Below, piece by piece: positions 32,681-43,977 of a DNA stretch of 64,000 bases; the stretch's first letter is position 1, and every line of letters starts with the position of its first letter. The stretch comes from Larus michahellis. Lineage: Eukaryota > Chordata > Aves > Charadriiformes > Laridae. Location of the stretch: positions 10,974,001 to 11,038,000 of the forward strand of contig NC_133906.1 of NCBI RefSeq assembly GCF_964199755.1, written 5' to 3'. The notes under the pieces were generated by a model. It made no database searches, was not told where the DNA came from, and saw only the letters and a list, made by a program, of their open reading frames with translations. The translations under genes were made by a program, and so were the position numbers.

Positions 32681-35600
32681 TTTAATACTGCAGTTTAGAA
32701 ACAAATGGGGGCTTTAGCCTTAGCCCTTCTCTTCGTGTTTATATTTTTGGAAGAATCACAACTAGTGGGAGTCCTGGGCTCGGCCCCCTGATAAATGAAC
32801 ATTAGCACTTTTTAGAACTACTGTATCAACAAAAAGAGCTGCAGGGCCGCAATAATTGGTGAAAAAGCAAACACTCCGCAAAGAGAGGCCAGGTCTGCTC
32901 TGTGTCCGGCTGATTGATGAGTAAGTTACTGACATACAGCAGCTCATGGACTTTCCGGGTCGGGGCTCAGCACCCATTTCCCCCCAGTCCCCTTTTTCCC
33001 CCCTTTCCCGGTGCTCTCCAGCGGCTCCGACTGCAAATGGCATCTCGGCCGATGGCAGCCTAGCAGAGGGGACAAAGGCGACCGGTTCACCCAGCTCCGG
33101 ACCCCACTTGCAGCCCTTCGGCGCCGCGGCTCGGTCGCCGTCCTGCTCAGCCCGGGGTGAGCTGCCGGTCCGCCCCGGCTGAGCCCCCGGGGCAGGGGTG
33201 GAGGGGAGGCGTCACCCGCACCCCGAGCTCTCCCGCACCGCTTTTGCCTTCTGTGGGGTCGCTTTTGATTGCAGCCCAGCGGGTGCGAAATTAGAATCGC
33301 GTTTAAATAACACGCAAAAATGAGTAAAGGGAGACAGGACCCCGGAGGAGCGCCCTGAAACACCTTCTCCATCCCACCCATCCAAATCGGGACCCAGGCC
33401 CCGTTGGGTGTACGTGGGGGAGATGGGGCGAGCAAAGCCTCTGCCGTTTTCCTGGCTGCGAGGGGAAAGCGGGGGGTGCCCTGCTCTCTTCCGCGGTTTG
33501 CAGGTTGTTCTCGCTGGCCCCTCGGGACTGAGCCTGTCCTCCACGGTTATAAAAGCCCCTCGCAGGCGCGGGTTGTCTTCTTCACCCGCTTGTTGCTTCT
33601 CTCCGGGATTGCTAAATGCGATTCGTTTAAAAGCAAAAACTTTTCTTGCTGAAAACAAACAAACAAAAAAAAACCCCAAGCCCGCAATTAGCTCCGGAGA
33701 GCACATCCTCTCTCCCCCCGAGCTTTCGACACCTCGGACTGTTTAGAGAGAGAGAGATGGGGCCTTTTAAAAAAGTTTTCCTCTTAATCCCAGTCGGTTA
33801 AAATGTCCAGGGCCCCCTCCCGCTCTAATTCCCGGCTATCTCCCGAGGACTCTGTTTATACCTCACCAGTAAACGCCGGGGTTTGAAACCTTGTCACTAA
33901 TTGAGTGCTAACACTTCAGGTGCTGTAGATTTGTTAAGAGCCAGTAGTCCAGAAATAGCCTATTAGGGTTTCCTTGCGAGAACTTGTGCCAATCTCCCGG
34001 TTCCCATCGTGGGCGGCGGGAGCCGCTGGGTCCTCGGGATCTCTGCGGGTCCCCGAGGGCTCCCCAAGGTCTTTTGGGCAGTTACTTCTTTCAAACGATT
34101 GGAAAAGAGATATTACAAAACGGCGAAGCGGCGAGCCCGGGTTGAATAAATGCTTCCGGCGTGATAGCTGGTCTGCTCTGCGTGTCCGCCGTGGCGGGGT
34201 CCCACCGGGGTCTCGAGGGGGGCTGCGGGGGGGCCGCACTGCCCGGCTGCAGGAAGGGTTTGCTTTCACCCCTCTGGATTTCTGCAGAGGAAAACGTCCT
34301 TGGAGCTGTCCAGACTCTCCGCTCTGCTCCACCTAAAAACCTTCTTTTCTTGCTACCTTTTTTTTGTTGTTGGGGTTTTTTTGTTTTGTTTTGGGGTTTT
34401 TTTTGTCCGTCCGTCCGTCCCCCCGCTTTTTTCCTCCTCTTCCCTCCCCCCGCCTTTATTTTTTCCGCTTTAGAGCTCTAATGAAGCACGCCTTTCCCGG
34501 CCGCCCCGCTCTGCTCCCGGCGCCGGGGCCGCTGGCGGGGAGAGCAGCCCCTCTCCGCGGCCCTGGCCTCCCCATCCTTGGGCATTGCGCAAGAAAAAGA
34601 TAATTTTGACCTCGACGTGAAGGGGCCTGTGGCGAGGGACCTCCCCTCTGCCCGGTGCTCGGGACTGCTGCTGCGGGAGCCGGGGGCGGGGGGCTCCTCC
34701 GGGACAGCCCCGCTATCCGTCGGCGGGGCAGGTGCAAGGCGGCTCCGCTACCATCCCCGCTGCCGCTGCTCGGCCTCCGGGGCCCCTGCCCGCCGCTGCC
34801 GCATCCCAACCCATCCCTGCCGGGCACTTAGGAGAGCATCGGGCCCTTTCCATCCGTGCAAACTGGACGGAGAGCGCTGATGCAGCCGGGCGGGCTGATG
34901 CCAGGGCACAGCACGCAAATGCAGCGTCCAGAAAGCACCCAAGTGTCTTCCCTTTATTTCAGGACAATTTATACAAACCCCGTAATAAAACTGTGCCGGG
35001 TCGTTTCGGTTTTGCGTCCCCCCCTGCCTCCGCTTTTCAGGCAGGGCCCGGGAGGCGCGCACGGGGAATGGCTCGGTCGCCGCTTTCTGCCTCCGTCGGT
35101 GACACGGGCGGGGTGGCCTGGTCAGGGGGGGTTTGGATAGCAAATGCCACCGTGGATTTTCCCCTCCTGGCCTGGGCTCTGTGCCTGGAATCTGACAATT
35201 AAGATGCCTCTTGCACCTCGGGTACTGGAGGTGGGTTTCTCCCCCCGCGGCTGAAGCGGGAGCTGGGAGCCGGTCAGATAGATCAAAAGCTTTACTTTTA
35301 CCCTGCCTATAACTTTTTTCTGCCTGTATCTGTGCTGGGTTCGCTGGTGAAAAGAGCGCGATCTGGGATTTCGTCGTCCTTCCCAGTGCCCCTCTCCCAG
35401 CACCCGGGCGTTACTGCAGCCGTCGCGTTATTAATGCTGGCTGCGGGACCCGCCGTTTTACTAAGCTCGAGTAAAAGCTTTGTAACGCGTCCCGTTAATT
35501 ACAGAAGCGCTTGTTCGTTACGTTTCCAAGAGGAACTCACGCAGGGCAGAAGCAATACGGTTATTTTAGGGACGGGAAAATTAAACAACCGAAGAGACTT

Positions 35601-36792
35601 TCACGTTTAGCAAATGCTACAACGGTTTGACACACGCGTCCAGTAGCCAGGACGCACCGGTGTCTAGTGGTGGTCAAGAAAAGTGTTTTAAAAACGAAAT
35701 ACCTTCCAGGCACTATGAGGCGTGGGCTGTTTCGGAGGACAAAGCTCGAAATGCGGCGGGGCTGCCCTGTCCTCTCCCTCGGAGCTTTGTCCCGATCTAC
35801 ACCCCCGGGCAAAAAGCTTCCCAGCGGCTCCAGTGGGAATGGGAGCAGCGCTTGGCTGGGAAGCCTGAAACCGCCGCAAGGATTTCAGGGTGTTTGCAGC
35901 TTGTCTGTCCGCACGAGGTTTTCCAGAGGAGATAAAGGTCTGACTTCTCGGATACTTCCTGCTGGCCGTGCAAATCCGATCCGTCTTGCGATGTCACCAT
36001 GCGCGCTTTGCGCTCCCCGGGAGCCCGGGGGGGCCGCGCCGGGGCAGGGCCGGGGCAGCGGGGCCCTGTCCGACACCACCCCCCCCCCGCCCTGCTCCTC
36101 CAGGATCCGGGTCTGCCCTTGGCCGCGTAGCCCGGAGAGGGAGAGCCGTATTTAACATGAGACGGTGTTTGGGCTTTATTTGTCTAAAAGTGATTTCCCG
36201 CCCGCCCTCCGCCGGAGATGAGGGACCGGCGGCGTTCCCAGCCACCGCCCTGCCCGGAGGTGCCCGCTCTCAGCCTCGCCGGGGGGTTGTGGGTTCCCCC
36301 CGGGGCTCTCTGCAGCGGGATCCAGCCCGGAGCCTGCAGGAGACCCCCTTCCCGAAGGGATCAGCTCCGCCGAGACGGGCGGGAGGATGAACCCGGGCGA
36401 GTAGAGTTACAGAGTCCTGATGCTCCGGCGTCTCCCGGCGATGTCCCCTCTGCTCCGGCGAGGGCCCAGCCTGTGACCCACAACCGGAGAGGCATGAAAT
36501 CGGCTGCCCAAAGGGCAAGCCCCGGGAGGAGGGGTTGTGTATGTGTCCCTGTCCCCGCCGAGCTGCCCCCGCGGGCCCTTTGAGGGGTGGGTGGCTCTGC
36601 CTTTCCTCTTTGTCCCCCTGCATTGGGATGGCGGCTTCCCGAGACGGCCCCGTTTCTTTTTCCGCACTTGCCGCCGTGCAGCTGGGCTGCCCCGGGGGAG
36701 GCACGGGACGGGTCTCACTCCTCTCCTGCAAAATCCCCCCCTCACGCCCCCGGGGGGGCTGCCACTCCTGGCGGGAGTGCTTCCAGGTAATA

Positions 36793-36950
36793 TTAAATAA
36801 ATAAATAAAAAAATACACCACCACCACCCCAAAAGAAACCCCAAAAGAAACCCCAAAACAAATAAACAACAACAAAAAACAACCTAAACGAACAAAAAAA
36901 CCCCTAAACTCAACAAAAAAGCAATCAAACAAACAAAAAGAAGGGAAATA
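36793..36950. repeat. A/C-rich simple-repeat tract
   Basis: It consists of AAAT units, then CAC units, then a CCCCAAAAGAAA duplication and mixed CAAA units, with almost no G or T on the plus strand for about 150 bases. The complementary strand carries several GGGG runs separated by short T-rich loops. Part of an ORF on the minus strand (phenylalanine/valine-rich) comes only from this tract. Confidence 0.8.
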
Positions 36951-39900
36951 ACCCCTCTACCCTTCGACCCGTTTTCATTTTTGCCCCGAGACGCGCGGGT
37001 TTGGCGCAGACGGTTCCTCCTTTTCCACCCCGCAATTCTGCAAACGGAGGCGCCGGGAAAACGGGCTCCGCACAGCCCGGAGCCGGGGGGCGGCCGGGGC
37101 GCTGCAGCCCCCCGGGGCTCCCGGGAGGTTCATCCCCGGGAGCAGGATCAGGCCTTTGAGCCGTTGTTTCTTCCGAAGGGGGGAAATTGTCCGTTCGGTT
37201 TTGTGGCGGTCTGGCGGGGAGTGGGTTTGTTTCTCCGAAGGGTCCCGTTTTTGCATCTTATTCGTGAAACTAAAGCTCCGAGCGCTCCCGCGGTTTGTAT
37301 CGCAGAGAGAAAAACGGTTGGGAAGAAAGCCGTGCAAAAATAAAATATATGATAGCGAAAAACCGGCAAATATATGCGCGGGAAAGTGTTTTCGTCAGCC
37401 TGATGAATATACAATTTACCGAACATAAAATGCGATATATTTCAAGTGTGTGTCAAGAAGAAAAGGATGGAAAGAAACGAAAATCTTGTAAAGGTTCTAG
37501 TTTTTTATTCTTTTTTTTTTGTTCTCTTTTTTCCTGGGTAAAATTTTCAAGTTTCGGATACCTTCACAAGTATCTTTTTAAATTTCAAAGGAATAAAACG
37601 AGGTCTGCATTTTTTCCCCAATTCCTGCATTCATTATCATCCTGTTTTTCAGCGGTAGAAGTAAAAAGCAACATTTAAATGGTAGCTTTTTTTTTTTTTC
37701 ATTTTTTTTCTTTTCTTGGAGCCCCAGCAATACTGTAAAAAGAAGAAAGGGAGGAAAGGAGCGAGCGTTCCGCGCGGTGCCTCGGTGCCTGCCTTCCTCC
37801 CTGCCGGGTCTGCGCGATTTCCCGGCCGTTCCCAAGCCCAGACGCCGCCCGCCTTTTCTACTTGCCAATTAAACAACAAAAAATGCCGAGTGAAATGCAT
37901 GAAACGTTAAACGCCCTTTTATTTCACGGGTAGGGTTGATTTCGTACAGAAATTGGCGGGGTTTGGGTTCGGCTGTTGGCGTTTTTTTTACCGCTTTCCA
38001 CGCCTTTCTCCCCGTCAGTCCTCAGGGTTTACTTTTGGTTTTTAATTGCACTGTATCTTTCGTGCCTGAAAGCTAAAATTAGTGAGAGGAGCCGGCGGGG
38101 GACGGGGCCGCGCTGCTTTTGGGAAGGGGAGATCCGTGGGGAGGGATGAATCCCGAGGAGCTGCCCGGGGGAAGCTCCGGGGGGGCCCAAGGGACGGGGC
38201 TGGCCGGATCCTGGCGTCCTGCAGCCTGTCGGTATGTTCCAACTGAGAGGAGTACCGGAGCCTGCAGGGAATACGGGGAGAGGAAGGAAAACCTGGAACC
38301 TGTTACCCCGTGTGGCTGGAAAACCCGGCCCTGGGTCTCGCCCTAAGGTGTCTCCTGGTCTTGGTTATACCTCTGAGCCCAGGGCCTGGGGGGGGCAGGG
38401 TTGTCTGGGGCCAGAAGGGACCCGGCTTCCTTCAATGCTGGTTTTGTGAGCCGGGACCGGGGTCCCCAGCCCCTGGTTGCATTACTGCTGTGCGCAGTCT
38501 CCTTGCAACCCCAGGGCTGTGTGCCTCAGAGCCATGCAGCTCCAGGCTGATGTGTCCCCAGGGCAGCACCTGCTGCAGCTGGAGGGACAAGGGAGCACTG
38601 GGGTGGGTGGGTGTGTGTCTGCTGGAGAAACATCACTTGGGCCCGTCTTTCAGGCCCTGTCTTTCTAGCTCTCTGAGGCAGTGATTTGGGAAGAGATCCC
38701 TAGGGAGGTAGTGCATCCTTTTGGGGCACCTTTGCATTGAATGTTAGAGCCGGAGTCAGAAAAGGTCCCTTCCTGCCATTTCTGTTGTTTTTTGACCCTG
38801 GCCTGTGGCAGTTTTAATATGCAGCCCTGGTCAGAGCTCAAGAGGATATTTCCTCCTCCAGTGTTTCTCTGGGCAAAGAGGCACCAACAGATTTTTTCCA
38901 TAATGATGAAAACATCTGGCTGTCTCCAAGCTGTCAGGCTCTGCATTGCTTCTTCCCAAATGCCTTCTCTGCTCCAACCCTCCAGCTGCCCCAGCGCAGC
39001 CCCTCTGTGCCCGGGGCACTCGCTTGGGCGATGCACTCCCGACCTCCAGCTCCAGCTGAGAGATACTCGACACTGTGTCTGCACAAGGGGGACTGAAACC
39101 TCCAGGATCCTCACTGCGGCTCCTCAGGTTTGGAAACACGTTTTAGGCACAGCCAGGCTGGGGAGCTGGAAATCTCTATCTCGAAGTATTTTCTGAGGCT
39201 TTTTCCCTTCACTGTGTCCAGCAGAAGTTGTTTCCTCCACTACCCCCATAAGTGTAGTTCAGGATTAGCTGCCCTACAGCTTCTAACCCTCCTGTTTGGC
39301 AGAGTGCATCCCGGAGAGGAGGGGTACATCTGTGCTTTCAGCCAGGGCCCTGATCTTCACAGCTCGTGCTGTCAAAACACGCTTTGGTAAAAATGTGCCC
39401 TTGATTTTGAGTGTATCGGCGCTGGATTATGCATCCATTTTTAAGAAAAGTAAAAAGACAGTAAACTCCCAAAAGAGAAATAAGGAAATACATAAGCAAT
39501 GATTCAGTAAGATCCTAAAGTGCTGGTCAAATTTTAAATATCTGAATTACAAGGATCACTCATGTGCTTGAAGTATCATAACAGAACTGAGGCCCAAAAC
39601 AGGAACTCTGTTACATATTGTGATTTAAAAGAAAAAAGTCATGAAACTGAACCCCTCCTGGAAAGTGAATAAAGGTACATCCAAGTGGAATGACTTGAAA
39701 AAATAAATACTTTCTTAGGCCACAAGAAAACACTCTGAAAGACGCATTTGGCTTCAGGCAGTCAGAGCAGCATGAGCCCTGTCTAGGGTGACTCTTAGAA
39801 TTTCAGTATTTAAAAAGGAAAAGGGGGATGTCCTATGTTTAAAAATATGACTTTACTTAGTCCCAAAGAAGAATAAACAAAGCAAAGGCAAAAACCTAAA

Positions 39901-42900
39901 TGCCTCTAGAGAAAAAATGTGTTTAACCACAATTCTAAACTATCCTTTTCCTTCTCCCTCCCTACTTTTTAAAAAATGGACAAATAACAGCCAAGCTCAA
40001 AACCATTCTGTCATATTCCAGCCTCTCTAGCTTTGCTCTCATCGATGCTAAAGTTCATAAAATAACAATAATATTTACAAAATATGAATCTGATCCAGTA
40101 GTTCACATTCAGGCAGCGCTCTGCACTTAAAGGTGATGGAAGTTGTGGCAAAACAGAGCGGAAAATGACCGTTTATCTCCTGTCTTGGGAACTTAGATTT
40201 CATCAGGGATGTGAAACCTTTGCTAGACTGATCCTTGACTGTGTTAGTGCTGAGACGTTAGGTGTCATGCAGGGGGAGGTGATGGACTCGTCACTGCTGG
40301 TGTGACTCCGTGGTGGAGATCTAACGGAAACAGAGTAGATCCATTTGCTTGGTTGACTCTCTCCTGTTCTCATTCCCACCACATTTATTCGAGTGACTTG
40401 TTAGCATTAGATGGATTAAAGTTCCAGAAGGATAAAATGTCCTGCAATACTGATTTCTACTCTACATTTTGATGTGAGTAAATGGCGTTGGCGCTGTGTA
40501 CTTTTTCATGATAAGCTCCACCAGCCTTGGAGTAAATCTGCATTTTGAAAAAGCTTGTTGTACGACTGGAGTCACTCCCAACTACTTTTTATATTCAAAA
40601 CACATGAGCAAAAATGAGGTGAAAGGGACAGCGTGCGAGCTGCAAAGTCAGGCACTCGGGACTCAGGATGTGACTCTCCGTTGTGTACATTCCCCATTGG
40701 GCTTTTGGTTTTAATTCAGCTTTGCTTTTTTCCTAGAGCCTCTGTCTCACGAAGCGCACAGGATGCAGAGTGCTTGTGCAACAAGCAGCCATTCAATATT
40801 TAGTTTTCTCCCTCCTATTGAGCTCCAGGCCTTGTTCCACAGCAAGCTGCTAAACTACAGACACGGAACTTTTCAGCTCCTCTTTCGTGTCCCGGTGCTT
40901 TGAAGGTGCGAGTGGTTCCACCTTTGCCTATCCCATATGTTGGGAGGAAATAATCCACGAGCTTTACCCCTACTGCCTAAAGAATTTAAGGTGCAGAGTT
41001 TGAGGTTAAAAGCATTAATTGATTTGGGGTATCCTATGTGAGATAGCTACAGTGTGAGTTTACAGTATTTTTGAAGTTAAAAGGTGCTACAATCTTCCAA
41101 GTATGTGGAAAGCACAGAGAAACTGCTGTTTAGCAGGGTGTATAACTTGGCTACGTTTAGGGCAATTCTCATGTAGATGACAAAAATGACTGTTCCCGGT
41201 AGAAAGGCACAAAGTCCAATCTTCTCCTAAATGCAGAGGTGTGCTACAGTTTCTCAAAGCAAAGATCCCCAGGATTTTTGCGATGCGTCATTTTCCAGCT
41301 TTGCTCTCCCCTGAGGTTTTCTGAAAAGTGGGTGGGTACCGGTTTGGCTCAACTGCTAAAAAGTGCTCAGCAGGTGAAAATTATGGAAATGTGGGGCAAA
41401 TCCGCATTAGGTGGGAGAGCCTGCTCTGTCCAGAAGTGGGCACTGGGTTGTTGGGCTGCTGTCCCTCACTCTGTGGCCGAGTGCCATCTTGTGGGACCTG
41501 TAGCCCTGCCTGGGAGCCCCCAGGGCTTGCAGGGTTTTGGGGAAGGGGAGTGCCCAGGCTATGGGTGCAGATGGTGAGCAGAAGGCTCCTGCTGCTGCCA
41601 GAGAGGCTGGGTGTCCTCAGCAGCGCTGAAGAGCACCACTAGAGAATAACCTGGGGCATGAAATCAGAAAAAGCCCAAAGCGGAGCAAAATGTCATGCAG
41701 CCCCCAACAGCCATGTAACTCCCGTGTCTTTGTCTGACTGAGGGCAGATTTTATCTGTGGCCATCCAGCAAAAGGGATGAGATGCTGTCTCCAGCTGATG
41801 AGCTTGGAAAGCTTTTGTGCATGAACAAGCAACGGGCAAAAAAATGGGCTTACTTTAGGTAAGTGCCCTGAACTGATCATTTACAAACTGTCCTCCTGCG
41901 CAGGCAGATCCCTTTTTTTTTGTGTGAGGAAATCTACTGCAGACAGGTGCCGCTGGCGTGAGCATCTGCCCAACTTGCAGACACTAGGACTGTTCTAAAG
42001 CTAGAAAAAAGCTTGCTTTCTTTTTGTTTACCATTCTGTAAAAGTTAAATCTGTCTAATTACATTTCTTCAAGTGAATAATCCCTTTGTACAAACTTTTA
42101 GCATCCTGCCTACTGCTTTTCGCAGGGAACACTGTCTCGGTCTGCTTTGTATCAGCTCTGTCTGGTTTTGGACACCCCATCCTTGGAGTTGTGTTTACTT
42201 CTATCAGTCATCGTGGTACATTTTTCTGATGGGAAGGGCTATCATTAGGAACAGAAGCTGTTACCTCATCAGAAAGGTGTTAGGTGGGCCTAGCTTTTGA
42301 TCACTTTTACAACTTGATGGGACTGCTATGGCGATTGCATGACCAATACACAAACGCATCCTGTCAAACCCATCCCTCTCTCCTTTCTGCCATCGAAGTC
42401 TTGAGATAAGCGATAGTGAGATGTCTGTCTGGTTGATGGAACTAGCAGTTTCTGGTCCAATCCATGTTGGGCTACAGCACAAGTGTCTACCAAGGATCAC
42501 AGAGTAGTGTGTTTTATACAATATGTGCTGGTGGGTAAATTTAGAGTTGACAACTCCCTTCCACAATTGGAGGACTCAAGGACAGCCCTATCAGGTGGCA
42601 ACTGGCTGGAGGAGTATTTATAATCCATTTGCTGACTGGAATTAATATGAATCTGTCATCCCTTGTGCCACTTGGGAAACCACGTAACCGAGGACTGATG
42701 ATGCCAATAGCTGTTGGTGATCTTTTCTGGCAATAGCTGAACATGTTGTTCCCAACTGATTTCAGAAAAGAAAGTTGTCACCAAGATAAAGCACTGTCTG
42801 GATCCTCTTTTCTCTGAGCTCTGCAGACTTGGGGAAATGGGACATTTGACACGGCCGGTAGATTGTAGTCTGGCTGTGGTCAAAGCACAGCTGGCAGGTC

Positions 42901-43384
42901 CAAGGAGCTGACAGCTGTCTACGAAGCAAACTCCAAGCTTCTCTCCTCTTTTAATGCAGAGCAGCATCTTGTGCTCCTGCCTGATTTCAGCAGGTAATGC
43001 GCTCTGTGTCTATGTACGTGGGAGAGGGACTTACACTGTTTTAATCAGGTGAAATGCAGCCTGGGCAGGTTCTCCAAGGAAGGGAGGTCCATTAGTTTCC
43101 CTTATTTGTCTTCTCCACCACACTGCTTTGGATTTAGTGGATCAAAAAGGTTAACAGTGATGCCAGAACAAAACTAATTAGAGAGGTGGTCTGAGCAGAA
43201 GGGCAAAATGTTAGTGCTGGGTAAGATCCACAGTGAGACGAGGGATGTCAGAGGAAGGGTTGGTTAACTGGTTTCTATGGAGGGCACCAACGCTTGGAGC
43301 GTATTCCCTGCAGGGTGGTTTAGGGGGAGTTAGGGTACAGGTACTGCTTTTTGTTTTCTTTTTGAGCATGTATACAACAATCTA

Positions 43385-43480
43385 GGAAATTATAGGACTG
43401 TGAAGGTCCTGAGGGGAATCACCTCTATCATTGCCTGCCCCGCTCCTCTGTCAAAGCACTTTGAGGAACTGACCTTGGCA
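43385..43480 (-). mobile_element. Probable old CR1-type fragment
   Basis: The plus strand aaattataggactgtgaagg, tcctgaggggaatcacctc and cctgccccgctcctctgtca resembles the reverse complement of the 3' end of older CR1 families (attataggactggaaggg, acctcgagaggtcatc, cccctgc). It is diverged and truncated. Confidence 0.45.
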
Positions 43481-43967
43481 CTGGTTAGCCCTTCATGCTC
43501 ATGTGCCCGTATGTCCAAGTCTAGGATGCATCTAGATATGAGTGTGCCTGCTCATCTGAGAGCAAAGCCTGCAGTAGATCTTGCTCTGGATACTGACTGC
43601 TTGCCATCGGACTTGGCTGCTTCTACATCTCCTGGAGAAGTGGTGCAGTTCATGTGACATCAGGGACACCCACAAACAAGCACTGGCCGACACCTCCTGG
43701 ATGTTCATCCAGGACTTCCTTCCAGCTTGTTGGCTGGATAAGCTAATTTTATTACTTGTCTTCTCCCAAATAAATTGAACCAAAATAGCACAGCTAGCTA
43801 ACCTTTCCACAAGCTCCAGGTCCATCCCTTCTCTTCTGCTCTCCCCAGTCTTCTTTATTTCCTTTCTTTTCAGCTTGAAACATCGTATTCAGTCAGTCTT
43901 TCCCTATCTGTTTGATATGAATGCCTTGCTGTAGTTCCTTACCTCTACCATTTGGCTTTTGTATATG

Positions 43968-43977
43968 CTAAAAATAG
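43968..43977. promoter_or_regulatory. Consensus MEF2 site
   Basis: CTAAAAATAG matches YTA(A/T)4TAR exactly. It is 13.7 kb upstream of the NKX2-5 start codon. A single site is weak evidence by itself. Confidence 0.3.

Larger units (their letters stand above)
30561..38300. promoter_or_regulatory. GC- and CpG-rich domain upstream of NKX2-5
   Basis: Nearly 8 kb of sequence with dense CpG, broken by AT-rich islands (around 30.6, 32.6-32.9, 33.9 and 37.3-37.7 kb). Broad CpG domains around developmental transcription factor genes are typical Polycomb targets. No protein-coding exon was recognised. The open frames here are by-products of low stop-codon frequency in GC-rich DNA. The AT islands are the best places to look for conserved enhancers. 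Confidence 0.55.

Noticed and set aside
36270-36932. 220-codon minus-strand open frame with a hydrophobic start
   Set aside because: The apparent membrane segment is encoded by the A/C simple repeat and the rest is GC-rich filler.
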